Positions 1 to 8,573 of a stretch of 64,000 nt of DNA are shown here, in pieces. The notes under the pieces are model-generated. The model saw only the letters and a program-made list of their open reading frames with translations, made no database searches and had not been told where the DNA came from. Each line of letters begins with the position of its first letter. Within the stretch, counting starts at the first letter, position 1. A program made the translations under genes and the position numbers. This DNA is from DASVRZ01 sp038230215 (GTDB lineage: Bacteria; Verrucomicrobiota; Verrucomicrobiia; Chthoniobacterales; DASVRZ01): the NCBI GenBank assembly GCA_038230215.1, contig JBBRNR010000008.1:1-64000 (forward strand). The letters run 5' to 3'.

Positions 1-1
1 A

Positions 2-364
2 AACCTCCGCGCCAGCCGCACCGAGGCGGGCAGCATCGCACTCGATTGCGACCGGCCTGCGCTCGGAAAAACCTTTCGCTGGAGAATGCGCCCCGCAGGT
101 TCCCAAGCGGCTTACACCTTGCTGGGAAGCTCGAGCAATCCCACCCTGGTGGCGGCTGATCCCGCGTCCGGTGCGGAGCTGGAGTTCGTCGTGCAGGCAG
201 TCAACGGCACCCGCCAGAGTGTGATGAGCGAGCCTGCGCTGCTGGCTTCACTAACATCCAAGACTCCAGTTAGTAAAGAAGCCGTGCAAGTCCTGCCAGC
301 GTTGGCCAATGGAAATGGTGCCCGCAATCATTCCAGCAATGGAAATGGCGTGCACAGCCGCTAA
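2..364 (+). CDS. C-terminal end of a fibronectin type III-like protein (partial)
   Basis: An open frame runs in from the left edge and stops at 364, so only the last 120 codons are present. The stretch around residues 70-85 of the fragment (ELEFVVQAVNGTRQSVMSEP) looks like the last strands of a fibronectin type III fold, where an R/V-x-A-V-N-x-G-x-S-x-x-S-x-P pattern is usual. The tail is low complexity, with two S/N-G-N-G repeats. Such domains are common in secreted or surface proteins, but no signal or catalytic domain is visible here. A strong hairpin terminator follows 20 nt after the stop. Confidence 0.6.
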   Translation, partial: NLRASRTEAGSIALDCDRPALGKTFRWRMRPAGSQAAYTLLGSSSNPTLVAADPASGAELEFVVQAVNGTRQSVMSEPALLASLTSKTPVSKEAVQVLPALANGNGARNHSSNGNGVHSR

Positions 365-384
365 TGGTTGGATGTTTATCTCAA

Positions 385-445
385 GAAGCGCGTGCGGCTG
401 GTTAGTTAAATCCTAACATCAAAGCCGCACGCGCTTTCTTTTTGC
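385..445 (+). terminator. Rho-independent terminator after the FN3-like gene
   Basis: Arms GAAGCGCGTGCGGCT (385-399) and AGCCGCACGCGCTTTC (423-438) form a long GC-rich stem, followed by a T-rich run near 437-444. It lies just downstream of the stop at 364. The rest of the gap up to 676 shows no convincing gene, repeat or RNA. Confidence 0.8.
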
Positions 446-676
446 TTCTAATAGTGCTCCAAAGAATGAAGTCTAAATCGACTCAGAGAGTTATTTAACG
501 TCGCGCAAAGGTCGCAAAAGATGGAAGAAAGAACCAGCCACGGCCACTCCCTAGGCGGACTTTGCATGAGGCATTTCCAACTTTCTGAACACCCCTAAAG
601 CCCTGTTCGGCGTAATCAAGAGGACAACAGCCGATTTCGCTTTGAACAAGATTGTCCGCAGTCTGTCGAATGTGAC

Positions 677-1606
677 ATGTCGCCAGCCATCAAAACTTGG
701 GAAGACGGGACCATGTCGCCCGATTCATTTGACTTGGCGGCCAGCGTGGCTGGTGCGACGGTTTCCGGGTCTCCCATGTATCGCTCCATCGCCGCCGCCA
801 CGACTTTTTCGCCACGTTTCCATGCCGTTCTCGGTGAGGCCGGGCGGACGGCGGAATATTTCGGGGGCGAGTTGCAGTTGATTCATGTGGGCGAGGAAAC
901 TCCGGAAAAAAAGTCGCGCATCGCTGACGGGCTGGCCCAATTTAAACTCGCCGCCGATACCCCCATCCATTGGGCTCCGGGCGATCCAGCGACGATGATT
1001 TGCAAGCTGGCGGCGGAGTTTGGCTGCGATCTGGTGGTGGCCGGCGCGGTCCAGGGCGCGGCAGACGGAGGGACCGGGTATCGTCCGTTTGCCAATGACA
1101 TCGCACGCAAGCTGATCGCCGAGGGGCCGTTCGATTTGTTTCTCTTTTTGCAGCCGCAGGAGATGCATCAATCCATCCAGTGCCCTGCCGTTCTGATCGA
1201 TTTCAGCGAGACTTCCGCCGAGGCGCTTCGCCAGACTGTGCAAGTGGCGAAATTGCGCGGCGCGGAGAAAGTGACTGCGATCCAGGTGCTCACGACTTTC
1301 GACGAGCATCGTCTGCGGAGTTCCGGTTTCCAGGGAAATGCGGACGAACGGCTCGATCAATTTGTCCTCGACACGACTCCGCTCGACGTGCCGGTCGAGA
1401 CATTGTGCATTCGCGGAAACACTGGCTTTGCCGCCTGCGAGCATCTGCAAAGCATCGGGGCGGATCTGCTCGTCGTGCCCACCGGGATGCCGGGGAAGTC
1501 GGAGCACGTTCTCAGCCCCAGCCTCGACTGGCTCTACCAGGTCATCCCGTGCAATCTCTGGGTCATTCGCGACAAATTCACCACGGGAAAAACGCAGTCG
1601 AGTTAG
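677..1606 (+). CDS. Universal stress protein with two UspA-type halves
   Basis: About 309 residues, the length of a tandem UspA protein. The first half begins at MYRSIAAATTFSP (776) and contains a GDPATMICKLAAEFGCDLVVAGA stretch, the usual beta4/alpha4 segment. The second half begins at CPAVLIDFSETSAEAL and contains IRGNTGFAACEHLQSIGADLLVVPTG followed by PCNLWVIRD, matching the P-C-x-V-x-V end of Usp domains. The exact G-2x-G-9x-G-S/T ATP loop is degenerate in both halves, so ATP binding is uncertain. Alternative starts are ATG at 713 (GGAAG upstream) and at 776. Single gene, probably a cytoplasmic stress protein. Confidence 0.75.
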   Translation: MSPAIKTWEDGTMSPDSFDLAASVAGATVSGSPMYRSIAAATTFSPRFHAVLGEAGRTAEYFGGELQLIHVGEETPEKKSRIADGLAQFKLAADTPIHWAPGDPATMICKLAAEFGCDLVVAGAVQGAADGGTGYRPFANDIARKLIAEGPFDLFLFLQPQEMHQSIQCPAVLIDFSETSAEALRQTVQVAKLRGAEKVTAIQVLTTFDEHRLRSSGFQGNADERLDQFVLDTTPLDVPVETLCIRGNTGFAACEHLQSIGADLLVVPTGMPGKSEHVLSPSLDWLYQVIPCNLWVIRDKFTTGKTQSS

Positions 1607-2202
1607 ACTCGATTCTTCCAGGCGGGGTGTTGGGCGATCAAGGCCAGCGCCTCTTTTAGTAACGTTTTACCCGGCTCCATGCGATGCCAGGGCGATGCGC
1701 CGGACGGATGCGGCAACGGGATTACGTCGGCTTTTCCGCTTGGCAGATCGACGCGGAAACATTTCCCAATCGTCTCCGACAGCGGCGAGTCCGGGAGAAA
1801 TTGTCGGATCGCCAGCTTCCCAATCGGGAGGATCAATGTCGGCTTCAAAATCGCAAACTCCCCCTCCATCCAGCGGCGACAGGTGGCGATCTCCCATGGG
1901 TCGGGAACGCGGTCTCCGCCCTGCTTTGTTTTTCCCGGAAAACAGCGGCAGACCGCCGCCATGTAAACCGTCTGCCGAAACTCTTCCTCGTCCACACCCG
2001 TGCTCTCCAGAAACCAGCGGAACAAGGTTTTCCCCGCTGTCCAGGCGAAGGGTTTGCCCGCGAGCGGCTCCTTCGTTCCGGGTGCCTGACCAACGGAGAT
2101 GACCTTGGAAAACACCGCGCCGCCGGAGACGCCGGGCCGGATCATTTTCGGACAAAGCGTGCAGGCGCGAATGCTCTCGACGAGCTCTTGGAGGTCGCTC
2201 AC
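1603..2202 (-). CDS. Uracil-DNA glycosylase superfamily protein (family 4/5-like)
   Basis: Expected to remove uracil from DNA in base-excision repair. The N-terminal C-T-L-C pair plus two later cysteines (in AAVCRCFP and EIATCRRW) match the iron-sulfur cysteine pattern of family 4/5 enzymes. The active-site stretch VGQAPGTKEPLAGKPF and the late HPSGAS motif correspond to motifs 1 and 2 of the superfamily. I chose the GTG start at 2202, which gives 199 aa. It overlaps the TGA of the upstream 40-aa ORF as GTGA, suggesting coupling. A start at 2304 adds an arginine- and histidine-rich tail unlike the family. The 3' end overlaps the stress gene's stop by 4 nt, convergently. Confidence 0.8.
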   Translation of the reverse strand: MSDLQELVESIRACTLCPKMIRPGVSGGAVFSKVISVGQAPGTKEPLAGKPFAWTAGKTLFRWFLESTGVDEEEFRQTVYMAAVCRCFPGKTKQGGDRVPDPWEIATCRRWMEGEFAILKPTLILPIGKLAIRQFLPDSPLSETIGKCFRVDLPSGKADVIPLPHPSGASPWHRMEPGKTLLKEALALIAQHPAWKNRV

Positions 2203-2321
2203 GAAAGGAGTTGCAGTGAAATGGCGGCGTCGGTGTGGAGGGCCGCACCGATGGCGAGTTCGATGATTTCCTGGGGCGTGAACAGGCGAAAAGGGACGGA
2301 GCAAGGGCCGGGCAGAAGCAT
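2199..2321 (-). CDS. 40-residue ORF coupled to the uracil-DNA glycosylase
   Basis: A small ORF (MLLPGPCSVPFRLFTPQEII..., 40 aa) whose TGA overlaps the GTG start of the glycosylase gene (GTGA at 2199-2202). It starts 20 nt after the DUF3820 gene. It includes an acidic-hydrophobic helix-like stretch (EIIELAIGAALHTDAAISLQLL) unlike the arginine-rich shadow sequences of this genome. The three genes form a compact minus-strand set. No family is recognised. It may be a leader for the glycosylase rather than a functional peptide. Confidence 0.4.
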   Translation of the reverse strand: MLLPGPCSVPFRLFTPQEIIELAIGAALHTDAAISLQLLS

Positions 2322-2340
2322 CGGCGGAGTGTAGCGTTTC

Positions 2341-2631
2341 CTAGGGCGAGCGCAACGAGGTTCGCCCACCCCGGCGACGGCGGGTCGCGTCGAAAATCTC
2401 GTCGCAGCCATCGACCTTGAGCTGGTGCACGATCCTCAGCAACTCGCCGAGGCGCCCTTTTGGAAAACCCTTTTTCGCAAACCACTCGAGATATTCCACG
2501 GGCAAATCGTAGAGCGGCACACCCATCGGCGGAAAAAATTTCGGGCCAAATTTCCCGAACGGCATGCGGCCTCCGATGATCTCGGAAAGATCTTCGCGAA
2601 TCCAGTCGGCGATGTTTTCTTCGAGCGACAT
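2341..2631 (-). CDS. DUF3820 family protein
   Basis: 96 residues. The core GRMPFGKFGPKFF...VPLYDLPVEYLEWFAKKGFPKGRLGELLRIV is the DUF3820 signature (MPFGK...YLxWF), a small family sometimes labelled putative quorum-sensing-regulated virulence factor; its activity is unknown. The C-terminus is arginine-rich (DATRRRRGGRTS). It is first in a minus-strand set with the 40-aa ORF and uracil-DNA glycosylase, and divergent from cstA with 40 nt between starts. Confidence 0.75.
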   Translation of the reverse strand: MSLEENIADWIREDLSEIIGGRMPFGKFGPKFFPPMGVPLYDLPVEYLEWFAKKGFPKGRLGELLRIVHQLKVDGCDEIFDATRRRRGGRTSLRSP

Positions 2632-2671
2632 TCGAGTTCCATCCTAATGGGTTTTGTAGCAAAGTAACGCG

Positions 2672-4693
2672 ATGTTTCCCCGGATATTTCGCTCTCTCGG
2701 CTGGATGTTAGTCGCTCTCGTTGGCCTCTTCGCCGTGGGCCTGCTGGCCCTGCATCGCGGGGAGACGATCAACGCGCTCTGGCTCGTCGTCGCGGGCGTT
2801 TGCACGATGCTCATCGCCTACCGTTTTCACAGTAAATGGCTCGCCGTGAGAGTGCTCGAAGTCGATGAACATCGCGCGCCGCCATCGATGCGATTGCGCG
2901 ATGGGAAGGACTTCGTGCCCACGCATCGCTGGATGGTTTTTGGCCACCACTTCGCGGCGATTGCTGGGCCGGGTCCGCTCGTTGGGCCGATTCTGGCGGC
3001 GCAATTTGGCTACCTGCCCGGCACGCTTTGGATCCTCGTCGGGGCGACTTTGGGCGGTGCGGTACATGACATGATCACGCTCTTCGCCTCGGTCCGGCGC
3101 GATGGAAAAAGCCTGGGCACGATGATTCGCGAGGAAGTCGGACCCAAGCTCGGAATGGTGAGCAGTGTTAGTATTCTCGCGATCATGGTCGTGCTGCTCG
3201 CGGTGTTAGGCTTGGTCGTGGTCAAGGCGCTCGCGGAGAGTCCATGGGGGCTCTTCACCATCGCTGCGACGATCCCGCTCGCCCTGCTGATGGGACTCGC
3301 CCAACGCTTCACGAAGCTCTCGGTCGGCACCACCACCGCCTTGGGAGTTGCAGGGTTATTGGCTGCAGTCTGGGCGGGAAGTTTCCTCACGAAATACCCG
3401 GCGCTGGAGTCGTTCTTCACCCTGCACGAAACCGGCCTCGCGTGGTCGATCATTCTTTACGGTTTTGCGGCGAGTGCCATTCCGGTCTGGCTGCTACTCA
3501 CCCCGCGCGACTACCTCAGCACGTTTCTAAAACTTGGCACTGTGCTAGTACTAGCGGTCGTCGTGATCGTCCTTCAACCCGACTTGCATATGCCGAAGCT
3601 GACGCAGTTTCTCCACGGCAATGGACCAGTCGTGGCGGGTTCGGTTTTTCCCTTCGTATTCATCACGATTGCCTGCGGCGCGGTCTCGGGTTTTCATGCG
3701 CTGATCGCCTCGGGCACGACTCCCAAACTGATCGATTGCGAGAACCTTGTGCGACCGATTGGTTACGGCGCAATGGTTGTGGAAATGGTCGTCGCCCTGA
3801 TGGCGCTCGCCGCCGCCTGTGCGCTCGATCCAGGTCAATATTTTGCGATCAATATGAAGGGGCCTGCCGCTGAAGTCGTCGCGAAAGTGACTGCGTTTGG
3901 GTTCCATGTGACTGAGGCCGACATGGCACAACTCGCAACCAGTCTCGGCGAGAAAACGATGATTGGACGCACTGGCGGCGCCCCGACTTTCGCCGTCGGC
4001 ATGGCGCACATGTTCGCGAGATTAACATCAAACTCGACTGCACTTTCGCTCTGGTATCACTTCGCCATCATGTTCGAGGCGTTGTTCATTCTCACCACGA
4101 TCGACGCCGGCACTCGGGTCGGCCGATTCCTGTTGCAGGACTTGCTGGGCAACTTCTGGCGTCCGCTCGGGAACACCCAATCATGGCCAGCTAACATCCT
4201 CGCCAGCGTGATGTTAGTTGGAGCTTGGGGCTGGTTTCTCTATCAGGGTGCCATCGATCCGCTGGGTGGAATCAATTCGCTCTGGCCGATCTTCGGAATC
4301 GCAAACCAACTACTGGCCGTACTAGCATTTTGCTTTGGCACCACGTTACTGATCAAAATGGGCAAAACGCGTTATCTCTGGGTGACGTTAGTACCGCTCG
4401 TTTTCATGGTGGCGGTCACGTTCGCGGCCGGTTGGGAGAAACTTTTTTCGCCAGATCCGAAGATCGGATTTCTTGCGGGAGCAACGCTGAATCTGCAAAA
4501 AATCGGCGACGTGAAAGCCGCGACAGTCGCATTCAACTACAGGATTGATGCTGTGGTCACCGCGGGATTTCTACTAGCGACTTTTATAGTGGTCACAGGC
4601 TGCGCGTGGACTTGGATTCGACTCTTAACCGGCGGCCTGCATTTGCCCTTGAAAGAGAGCCCATCCGTCCGGCTCAACGCTCTGGCGGATTAA
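2672..4693 (+). CDS. cstA: Carbon starvation protein CstA (peptide/pyruvate-type transporter)
   Basis: 673 residues with many hydrophobic segments along the whole length. The family signature near residues 85-130 (THRWMVFGHHFAAIAGPGPLVGPILAAQFGYLPGTLWI) is fully present, followed by GGAVHDMITLFASVRRDGKSLG. A conserved ACGAVSGFHALIASGTTPK lies mid-protein, and IDAGTRVGRFLLQD later. CstA proteins are inner-membrane transporters induced on carbon starvation, reported for peptides or pyruvate in enterobacteria; the substrate here is unknown. The last 20 nt overlap the end of the convergent kinase gene. Confidence 0.93.
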   Translation: MFPRIFRSLGWMLVALVGLFAVGLLALHRGETINALWLVVAGVCTMLIAYRFHSKWLAVRVLEVDEHRAPPSMRLRDGKDFVPTHRWMVFGHHFAAIAGPGPLVGPILAAQFGYLPGTLWILVGATLGGAVHDMITLFASVRRDGKSLGTMIREEVGPKLGMVSSVSILAIMVVLLAVLGLVVVKALAESPWGLFTIAATIPLALLMGLAQRFTKLSVGTTTALGVAGLLAAVWAGSFLTKYPALESFFTLHETGLAWSIILYGFAASAIPVWLLLTPRDYLSTFLKLGTVLVLAVVVIVLQPDLHMPKLTQFLHGNGPVVAGSVFPFVFITIACGAVSGFHALIASGTTPKLIDCENLVRPIGYGAMVVEMVVALMALAAACALDPGQYFAINMKGPAAEVVAKVTAFGFHVTEADMAQLATSLGEKTMIGRTGGAPTFAVGMAHMFARLTSNSTALSLWYHFAIMFEALFILTTIDAGTRVGRFLLQDLLGNFWRPLGNTQSWPANILASVMLVGAWGWFLYQGAIDPLGGINSLWPIFGIANQLLAVLAFCFGTTLLIKMGKTRYLWVTLVPLVFMVAVTFAAGWEKLFSPDPKIGFLAGATLNLQKIGDVKAATVAFNYRIDAVVTAGFLLATFIVVTGCAWTWIRLLTGGLHLPLKESPSVRLNALAD

Positions 4694-6749
4694 CGATGCA
4701 ACGACTGACGACGTTCAACAGCTCTGTCGGATCGATCGGTTTGGAGAGGAAGACATTGTAACCCGACGCAAGGCCACGCTCGCGATCCTCAGCCCGCGCA
4801 AATGCCGTGAGGGCAATCGCGGGGATCGCCCCATTTTTGACAGCGGGCCAATGCCGGAGCCTCTCGATGAGGGCGTAACCATCCATCTCGGGCATTCCGA
4901 TGTCGCTGATGAGCAAGTCAAAGGTCCGCTTGGCGAGTTCGTCCAGAGCTTCTGCGCCGGAGCCAGCTCCATGCACCGTGGCACCCACGTTTTTCAAAAC
5001 TTGGGTGAGCAATGCAAGCGAGTCAGGGTCATTCTCGACCAATAAAATACGCGCGCGGATCAGGGCGTCCCATCGACCAGGCGAGGCAGGCACCGGGTCC
5101 GCCAGTGGACTGGAAGCCAGCTCAGACATGGACGCACGGCTGGTATCGTCCGCCGCAGCGGGCAGACGCAGGCGAAAGGTGGAACCGCGACCGTCGCCGC
5201 CGCTCTCCGCCTGGACGCTGCCCCCGTGGATTTCGACGAGATTTTTGACAATCGCCAGTCCAAGTCCGAGTCCACCGTGTTTGCGCGTGATGGAGGAATC
5301 GGCCTGCCGGAAACGATCGAAGACGTGCGGCAAAAACTCCGGCGCGATCCCGAGGCCGGAGTCGGTGACGCAAATTTCCACCTGGTCGCCTGCGTTCTCC
5401 AACCGAATCTCAACGCGACCATCGACGGGGGTGAATTTGATGGCGTTGGTGAGTAGGTTCCAGATGATTTGTTGGAGGCGCGAGGGGTCGCCGATCACGG
5501 GTCGGGCGCTCGCATCGAGATGAGCCTCGAGGGTGATGTTTTTCGGCTGCGCGGAGAGCCGCACTGAGTCGAGCGCGGCTTGAATCATGTCGCGCAGATG
5601 CACGCGCCGGACGGCGAGGCCGACCTTCCCGGTAATGATTTTGTTCATGTCGAGGAGGTCGTCCACGAGCTGACTTTGCACCCGGGTATTGCGCTCGATG
5701 ACGGCGAGCCCCTGCTGGCGCTGGTCCTCGTCGCTCTCGTTTTTTAAGAGATGCGTCCAGCCGAGAATGGCGTTGAGCGGCGTGCGCAACTCATGGGAAA
5801 GCGTGGCGAGAAACTCGTCTTTCATTAGTCCGGCACGTTCGGCCTCGGAGCGGGCGTGGCGTTCGCCAGCGAGGAGGCGCTCCCGCTCCTGCTCGATGTG
5901 TTTGCGCTCCGTAATGTCCTGTACGGTGCCGAGCATGATGATGACTTTTCCATTGGAATCGTACTCGGCGCGACCCCGTGCGAAAACCCAGACCTCACGT
6001 CCGTTATCATGAAGAACGCGATATTCCACGTCGTAGTTTCCGTGTTTCACGAGCGAGGTTTGCACGGCGAGAACGGTGCTTTCGCGGTCGTCGGGATGCA
6101 GTCGGGTGAGAATGTTGGCCCATTTCTCGTTCTTGCCAGGCGGCAGGCCAAAGATTTCGCAGCCACGATCTGAAAACACCGTGACGTCAGTCGCTGGATC
6201 ATAGCTCCAGTCGCCGAGACGCGAGTGCTCCAGGGCGAGTTTGAGTTGGGTCGCGGAGGCCTGGAGTGCAGTCGCGGTGCGTTTGCGTTCCTCAATCTCG
6301 CGCTTCAACTGGCTGTTAAGTAGCGTCGTTCCCGGAAGTGCCAACGCCTGGGGCAAAGAGCGCAAAATCAGGATGACAGTCGTCCACGAAGCGACTGCGG
6401 TAATGAATTTCACCAATGCCGAGACGCGATACCACGGGTGCCAGAAAATCGTGGCGTCGATCAGATGCGTCAGCCCGCAAGAGAGGATGAAAGCGGCGAA
6501 GAACCAATAGAGCTTCGGGAAAACGATTTTCTGCCGTCGAACAAATATGAAGAAAATGATCGCCAGCGGAATCGCCACATAAGCCGCGAAAATAGCTAGG
6601 TCGGAAAGGATGTAAAGCCAGCCGAGAAAGTCGGACCAGTTTCCACAATGCCAGCGCGCAGGAAAGTCGTCGGTATCAAATAATTTACGAAAAAATTCTT
6701 CCATGGGAAATCGGCTCGGTGGAACAAACCGGCTCCAATCGAATGACAC
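4674..6749 (-). CDS. Hybrid histidine kinase with ethylene-receptor-like membrane sensor
   Basis: 691 residues. Residues about 45-135 form three hydrophobic helices with LSDLAIFAAYVAIPL, CGLTH and a following DATIFWHPWYR. These correspond to the ethylene-binding domain of plant ETR1: D50, Y57, C91 and H95 sit at the spacing of ETR1 D25, Y32, C65 and H69, the last two being the copper ligands. A PAS/PAC domain follows (about 165-285). Then come HisKA with H319 (FLATLSHELRTPLN), HATPase_c (N435 region; DSGLGIAP, GGLGLGLAI) and a C-terminal receiver with D616 and K670. No GAF domain is present. It probably signals by phosphorelay through a separate Hpt or regulator not seen nearby. Confidence 0.88.
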   Translation of the reverse strand: MSFDWSRFVPPSRFPMEEFFRKLFDTDDFPARWHCGNWSDFLGWLYILSDLAIFAAYVAIPLAIIFFIFVRRQKIVFPKLYWFFAAFILSCGLTHLIDATIFWHPWYRVSALVKFITAVASWTTVILILRSLPQALALPGTTLLNSQLKREIEERKRTATALQASATQLKLALEHSRLGDWSYDPATDVTVFSDRGCEIFGLPPGKNEKWANILTRLHPDDRESTVLAVQTSLVKHGNYDVEYRVLHDNGREVWVFARGRAEYDSNGKVIIMLGTVQDITERKHIEQERERLLAGERHARSEAERAGLMKDEFLATLSHELRTPLNAILGWTHLLKNESDEDQRQQGLAVIERNTRVQSQLVDDLLDMNKIITGKVGLAVRRVHLRDMIQAALDSVRLSAQPKNITLEAHLDASARPVIGDPSRLQQIIWNLLTNAIKFTPVDGRVEIRLENAGDQVEICVTDSGLGIAPEFLPHVFDRFRQADSSITRKHGGLGLGLAIVKNLVEIHGGSVQAESGGDGRGSTFRLRLPAAADDTSRASMSELASSPLADPVPASPGRWDALIRARILLVENDPDSLALLTQVLKNVGATVHGAGSGAEALDELAKRTFDLLISDIGMPEMDGYALIERLRHWPAVKNGAIPAIALTAFARAEDRERGLASGYNVFLSKPIDPTELLNVVSRCIVNPPER

Positions 6750-6796
6750 CTAACTCTGCGTTTTAGGGTCGTCAAATGGCATTGTTTGTTTCGGGG

Positions 6797-7189
6797 TTAA
6801 CCCGAGTCGCGCAGATCATCGTCATCCTCCTCGACGGCTACGCGCCGATCGTGGTCGGCCTCTTCAAGACCTTCCTGAATGAGGATCTCACCCACGCTAG
6901 CCTCATTCTCCAATGGTGTGCGGGGAACGGCCTGTCCGTCGGATGTCACAGGTTCATCCCAAGTCACGAGTTCCGCCAGTTCGGGAACGACAAGCTCTGG
7001 TTCCGTGTCGGGTTGCCAACTGCCGCCGAGTTCGTCAGCAGCTGTCTGCAGGTCGCCCTTGTTCCACATGTCGCGTCCGTCGATGCGCGCGAGTTCGAGA
7101 GCGCGGGTTTCAATCGATTCACGACTGATTTCACCGACCTCCCTGCCGTGCACTTCGAACCGATCCTGATGAGGTTGTTTGTTTTCCAT
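6797..7189 (-). CDS. Small acidic DUF2934-like protein (paralogue 1)
   Basis: 130 residues, strongly acidic, ending in a D/E-rich tail (VEEDDDDLRDSG). A helix TRALELARIDGRDMWNKGDLQTAADEL resembles DUF2934 (A-x-E-L-x-x-x-x-G-R-x...D-W-x-x-A-E). A second conserved block near the end is GEILIQEGLEEADHDRRVA. Both blocks recur in the protein at 52971-53345, so the two are paralogues. It sits 48 nt upstream of the sensor kinase on the same strand, next to other stress-type genes. Function unknown. Confidence 0.7.
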   Translation of the reverse strand: MENKQPHQDRFEVHGREVGEISRESIETRALELARIDGRDMWNKGDLQTAADELGGSWQPDTEPELVVPELAELVTWDEPVTSDGQAVPRTPLENEASVGEILIQEGLEEADHDRRVAVEEDDDDLRDSG

Positions 7190-7291
7190 AAGTCTCTAGG
7201 TGGGCCGCTCTTCCACTGGCAACGGCTGCTGCTAATAATACGTCCTGCAACCTGCAGCTGGTTGTGCAGATTGGAATGTTAGTCGAATGTC

Positions 7292-7327
7292 AAAAAAAGA
7301 GCGACGACCCGTGAGGATCGCCGCTCT
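7292..7327 (-). terminator. Rho-independent terminator of the glycine-zipper gene
   Basis: On the minus strand an AGAGCGGCGATCC arm pairs with GGGTCGTCGCTCT (one wobble and one mismatch) around a short loop, followed by seven T. It lies about 35 nt after the stop of the gene at 7362-7907. Confidence 0.7.
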
Positions 7328-7361
7328 GGATGTTAGATAAAACGTTTCGCCGACTAGCCGA

Positions 7362-7907
7362 CTAGCTATTTACTCCAAGGCGATTTTCCTTATCGACGTT
7401 GTGCATGTGAGTCGTGGAAATGTCGTCAGCACCGTCCTTTTTAAACAATTCCTTCGCACGCTCCATTTCCTTGTCATCGTGCGCATGGACCGAGATGAGA
7501 TAGTGGCCGCTCTTCAGTTTCTCCTCGTAAAGACGAGCCTCAAACTCCGGTATACCCGCTCCGATGAGTCCGCCGACAATGCCGCCGGTGGCTGCGCCGA
7601 TGCCGAGTCCGCTGAGAGCACCCATGATCGGACCAGCGGCGATAAATGGTCCGACTCCTGGAATGGCGAGCGCCCCGATACCAGCGAGCAACCCGAGGAC
7701 GCCGCCGACTACTCCGCCTGTGCTAGCTCCAGTAGCAATGCCCTCAGGGGCTTTGGTTTCCTTGACGTGACCGAAGTCGTGGCGACCCTCGGTGTCGGGT
7801 GCGAGGATGGAGATGTCGCTCGTGGGAAATCCGCTTTCCTGGAGATCGAGGACGATGAGGTTAGCTTGGTCGAAGTTCTTGGCGATGCCGAATACTGCTT
7901 TGTTCAT
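7362..7907 (-). CDS. Glycine-zipper stress protein (general stress protein 17M-like)
   Basis: 181 residues. The N-terminus (KAVFGIAKNFDQANLIVLDLQESGFPTSDISIL) is the alpha/beta fold seen in GSP17M-like proteins, where a short domain grabs a strand-helix-strand and precedes a membrane hairpin. Residues 60-120 are a long glycine zipper (GGVVGGVLGLLAGIGALAIPG...GGIVGGLIGAGIP), likely inserted in a membrane. The C-terminal part (LKSGHYLISVHAHDDKEMERAKELFKKDGADDIS) is soluble. Neighbours are a BON-domain protein and a DUF2934-like protein, a combination typical of envelope or osmotic stress sets. Exact role unknown. Confidence 0.75.
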   Translation of the reverse strand: MNKAVFGIAKNFDQANLIVLDLQESGFPTSDISILAPDTEGRHDFGHVKETKAPEGIATGASTGGVVGGVLGLLAGIGALAIPGVGPFIAAGPIMGALSGLGIGAATGGIVGGLIGAGIPEFEARLYEEKLKSGHYLISVHAHDDKEMERAKELFKKDGADDISTTHMHNVDKENRLGVNS

Positions 7908-7950
7908 AATATTAGGTTTCTAGTTAGTGTTGAGTTGGGGTTGAATGGAG

Positions 7951-8337
7951 TTAGTTCTTTTTGACTTCAAGTTCATTCTTGAGTTGCTTGATGCCTTGAA
8001 TGCCCTTGGCTGTGGCGACGATTTGATTTTTCTCGTCCTCGGTATTGACCGTGCCGCGCAGGGTGACCGCGCCTTGGATAGTAATGATCTTGATGTTCTT
8101 CGCGTTGGTGGAAAGGGAGTCGTCCTTCATCAATGAGCGACGAATGGCGGCGGTGAGTTGAATGTCTTCGGGTGCATTCGACTGATCTTCGGGCGTGAGA
8201 GTCTCGCCCGACTTGTCGCGGGTATTAAGCGCGGTGTTGTCGCAATCCTTTTTGGGGACGTCTTTGGTTGTGTCATCTTCGGCGCAAATAACGCCGACCA
8301 GCGACAGTGCTGTTAGAGTGATTAAGAGAGTTTTCAT
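7951..8337 (-). CDS. Periplasmic BON-domain protein
   Basis: 128 residues with a signal peptide (MKTLLITLTALSLVGVICA). A single BON domain follows: DIQLTAAIRRSLMKDDSLSTNAKNIKIITIQGAVTLRGTVNTEDEKNQIVATAKGIQGIKQLKNEL, with the conserved V-x-L-x-G-x-V glycine. BON domains are thought to bind phospholipid and stabilise membranes under osmotic stress (OsmY type). It is the first gene of a minus-strand pair with the glycine-zipper protein (43 nt apart), so a common transcript is likely. Confidence 0.85.
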   Translation of the reverse strand: MKTLLITLTALSLVGVICAEDDTTKDVPKKDCDNTALNTRDKSGETLTPEDQSNAPEDIQLTAAIRRSLMKDDSLSTNAKNIKIITIQGAVTLRGTVNTEDEKNQIVATAKGIQGIKQLKNELEVKKN

Positions 8338-8573
8338 AGGTGATTGGGTTCTGCCTAGTTAACGAGATCGCCACACGATTTGGTCGTATGACGGTGAATT
8401 TTTTCATGTTAGAGGCCGTCGCGCATTTCTTCTGCAAATCAGTTGATTTCTTGCTGGCTATAAAAGGGTAAGGAGTCATAATTCACTTAGTTTTGGAACT
8501 AAGTTCCTCATTTGTGCCCCCAACTTTTATGCAAGCGATTTCGAAAATCCGCAGCCCTCGTTGTTAGATCAGG

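Noticed and set aside
2672..4693. Apparent enrichment of GTTAG/CTAAC in coding sequence
   Set aside because: A rough count in cstA is close to chance given its composition; no clear signal without a computed background.
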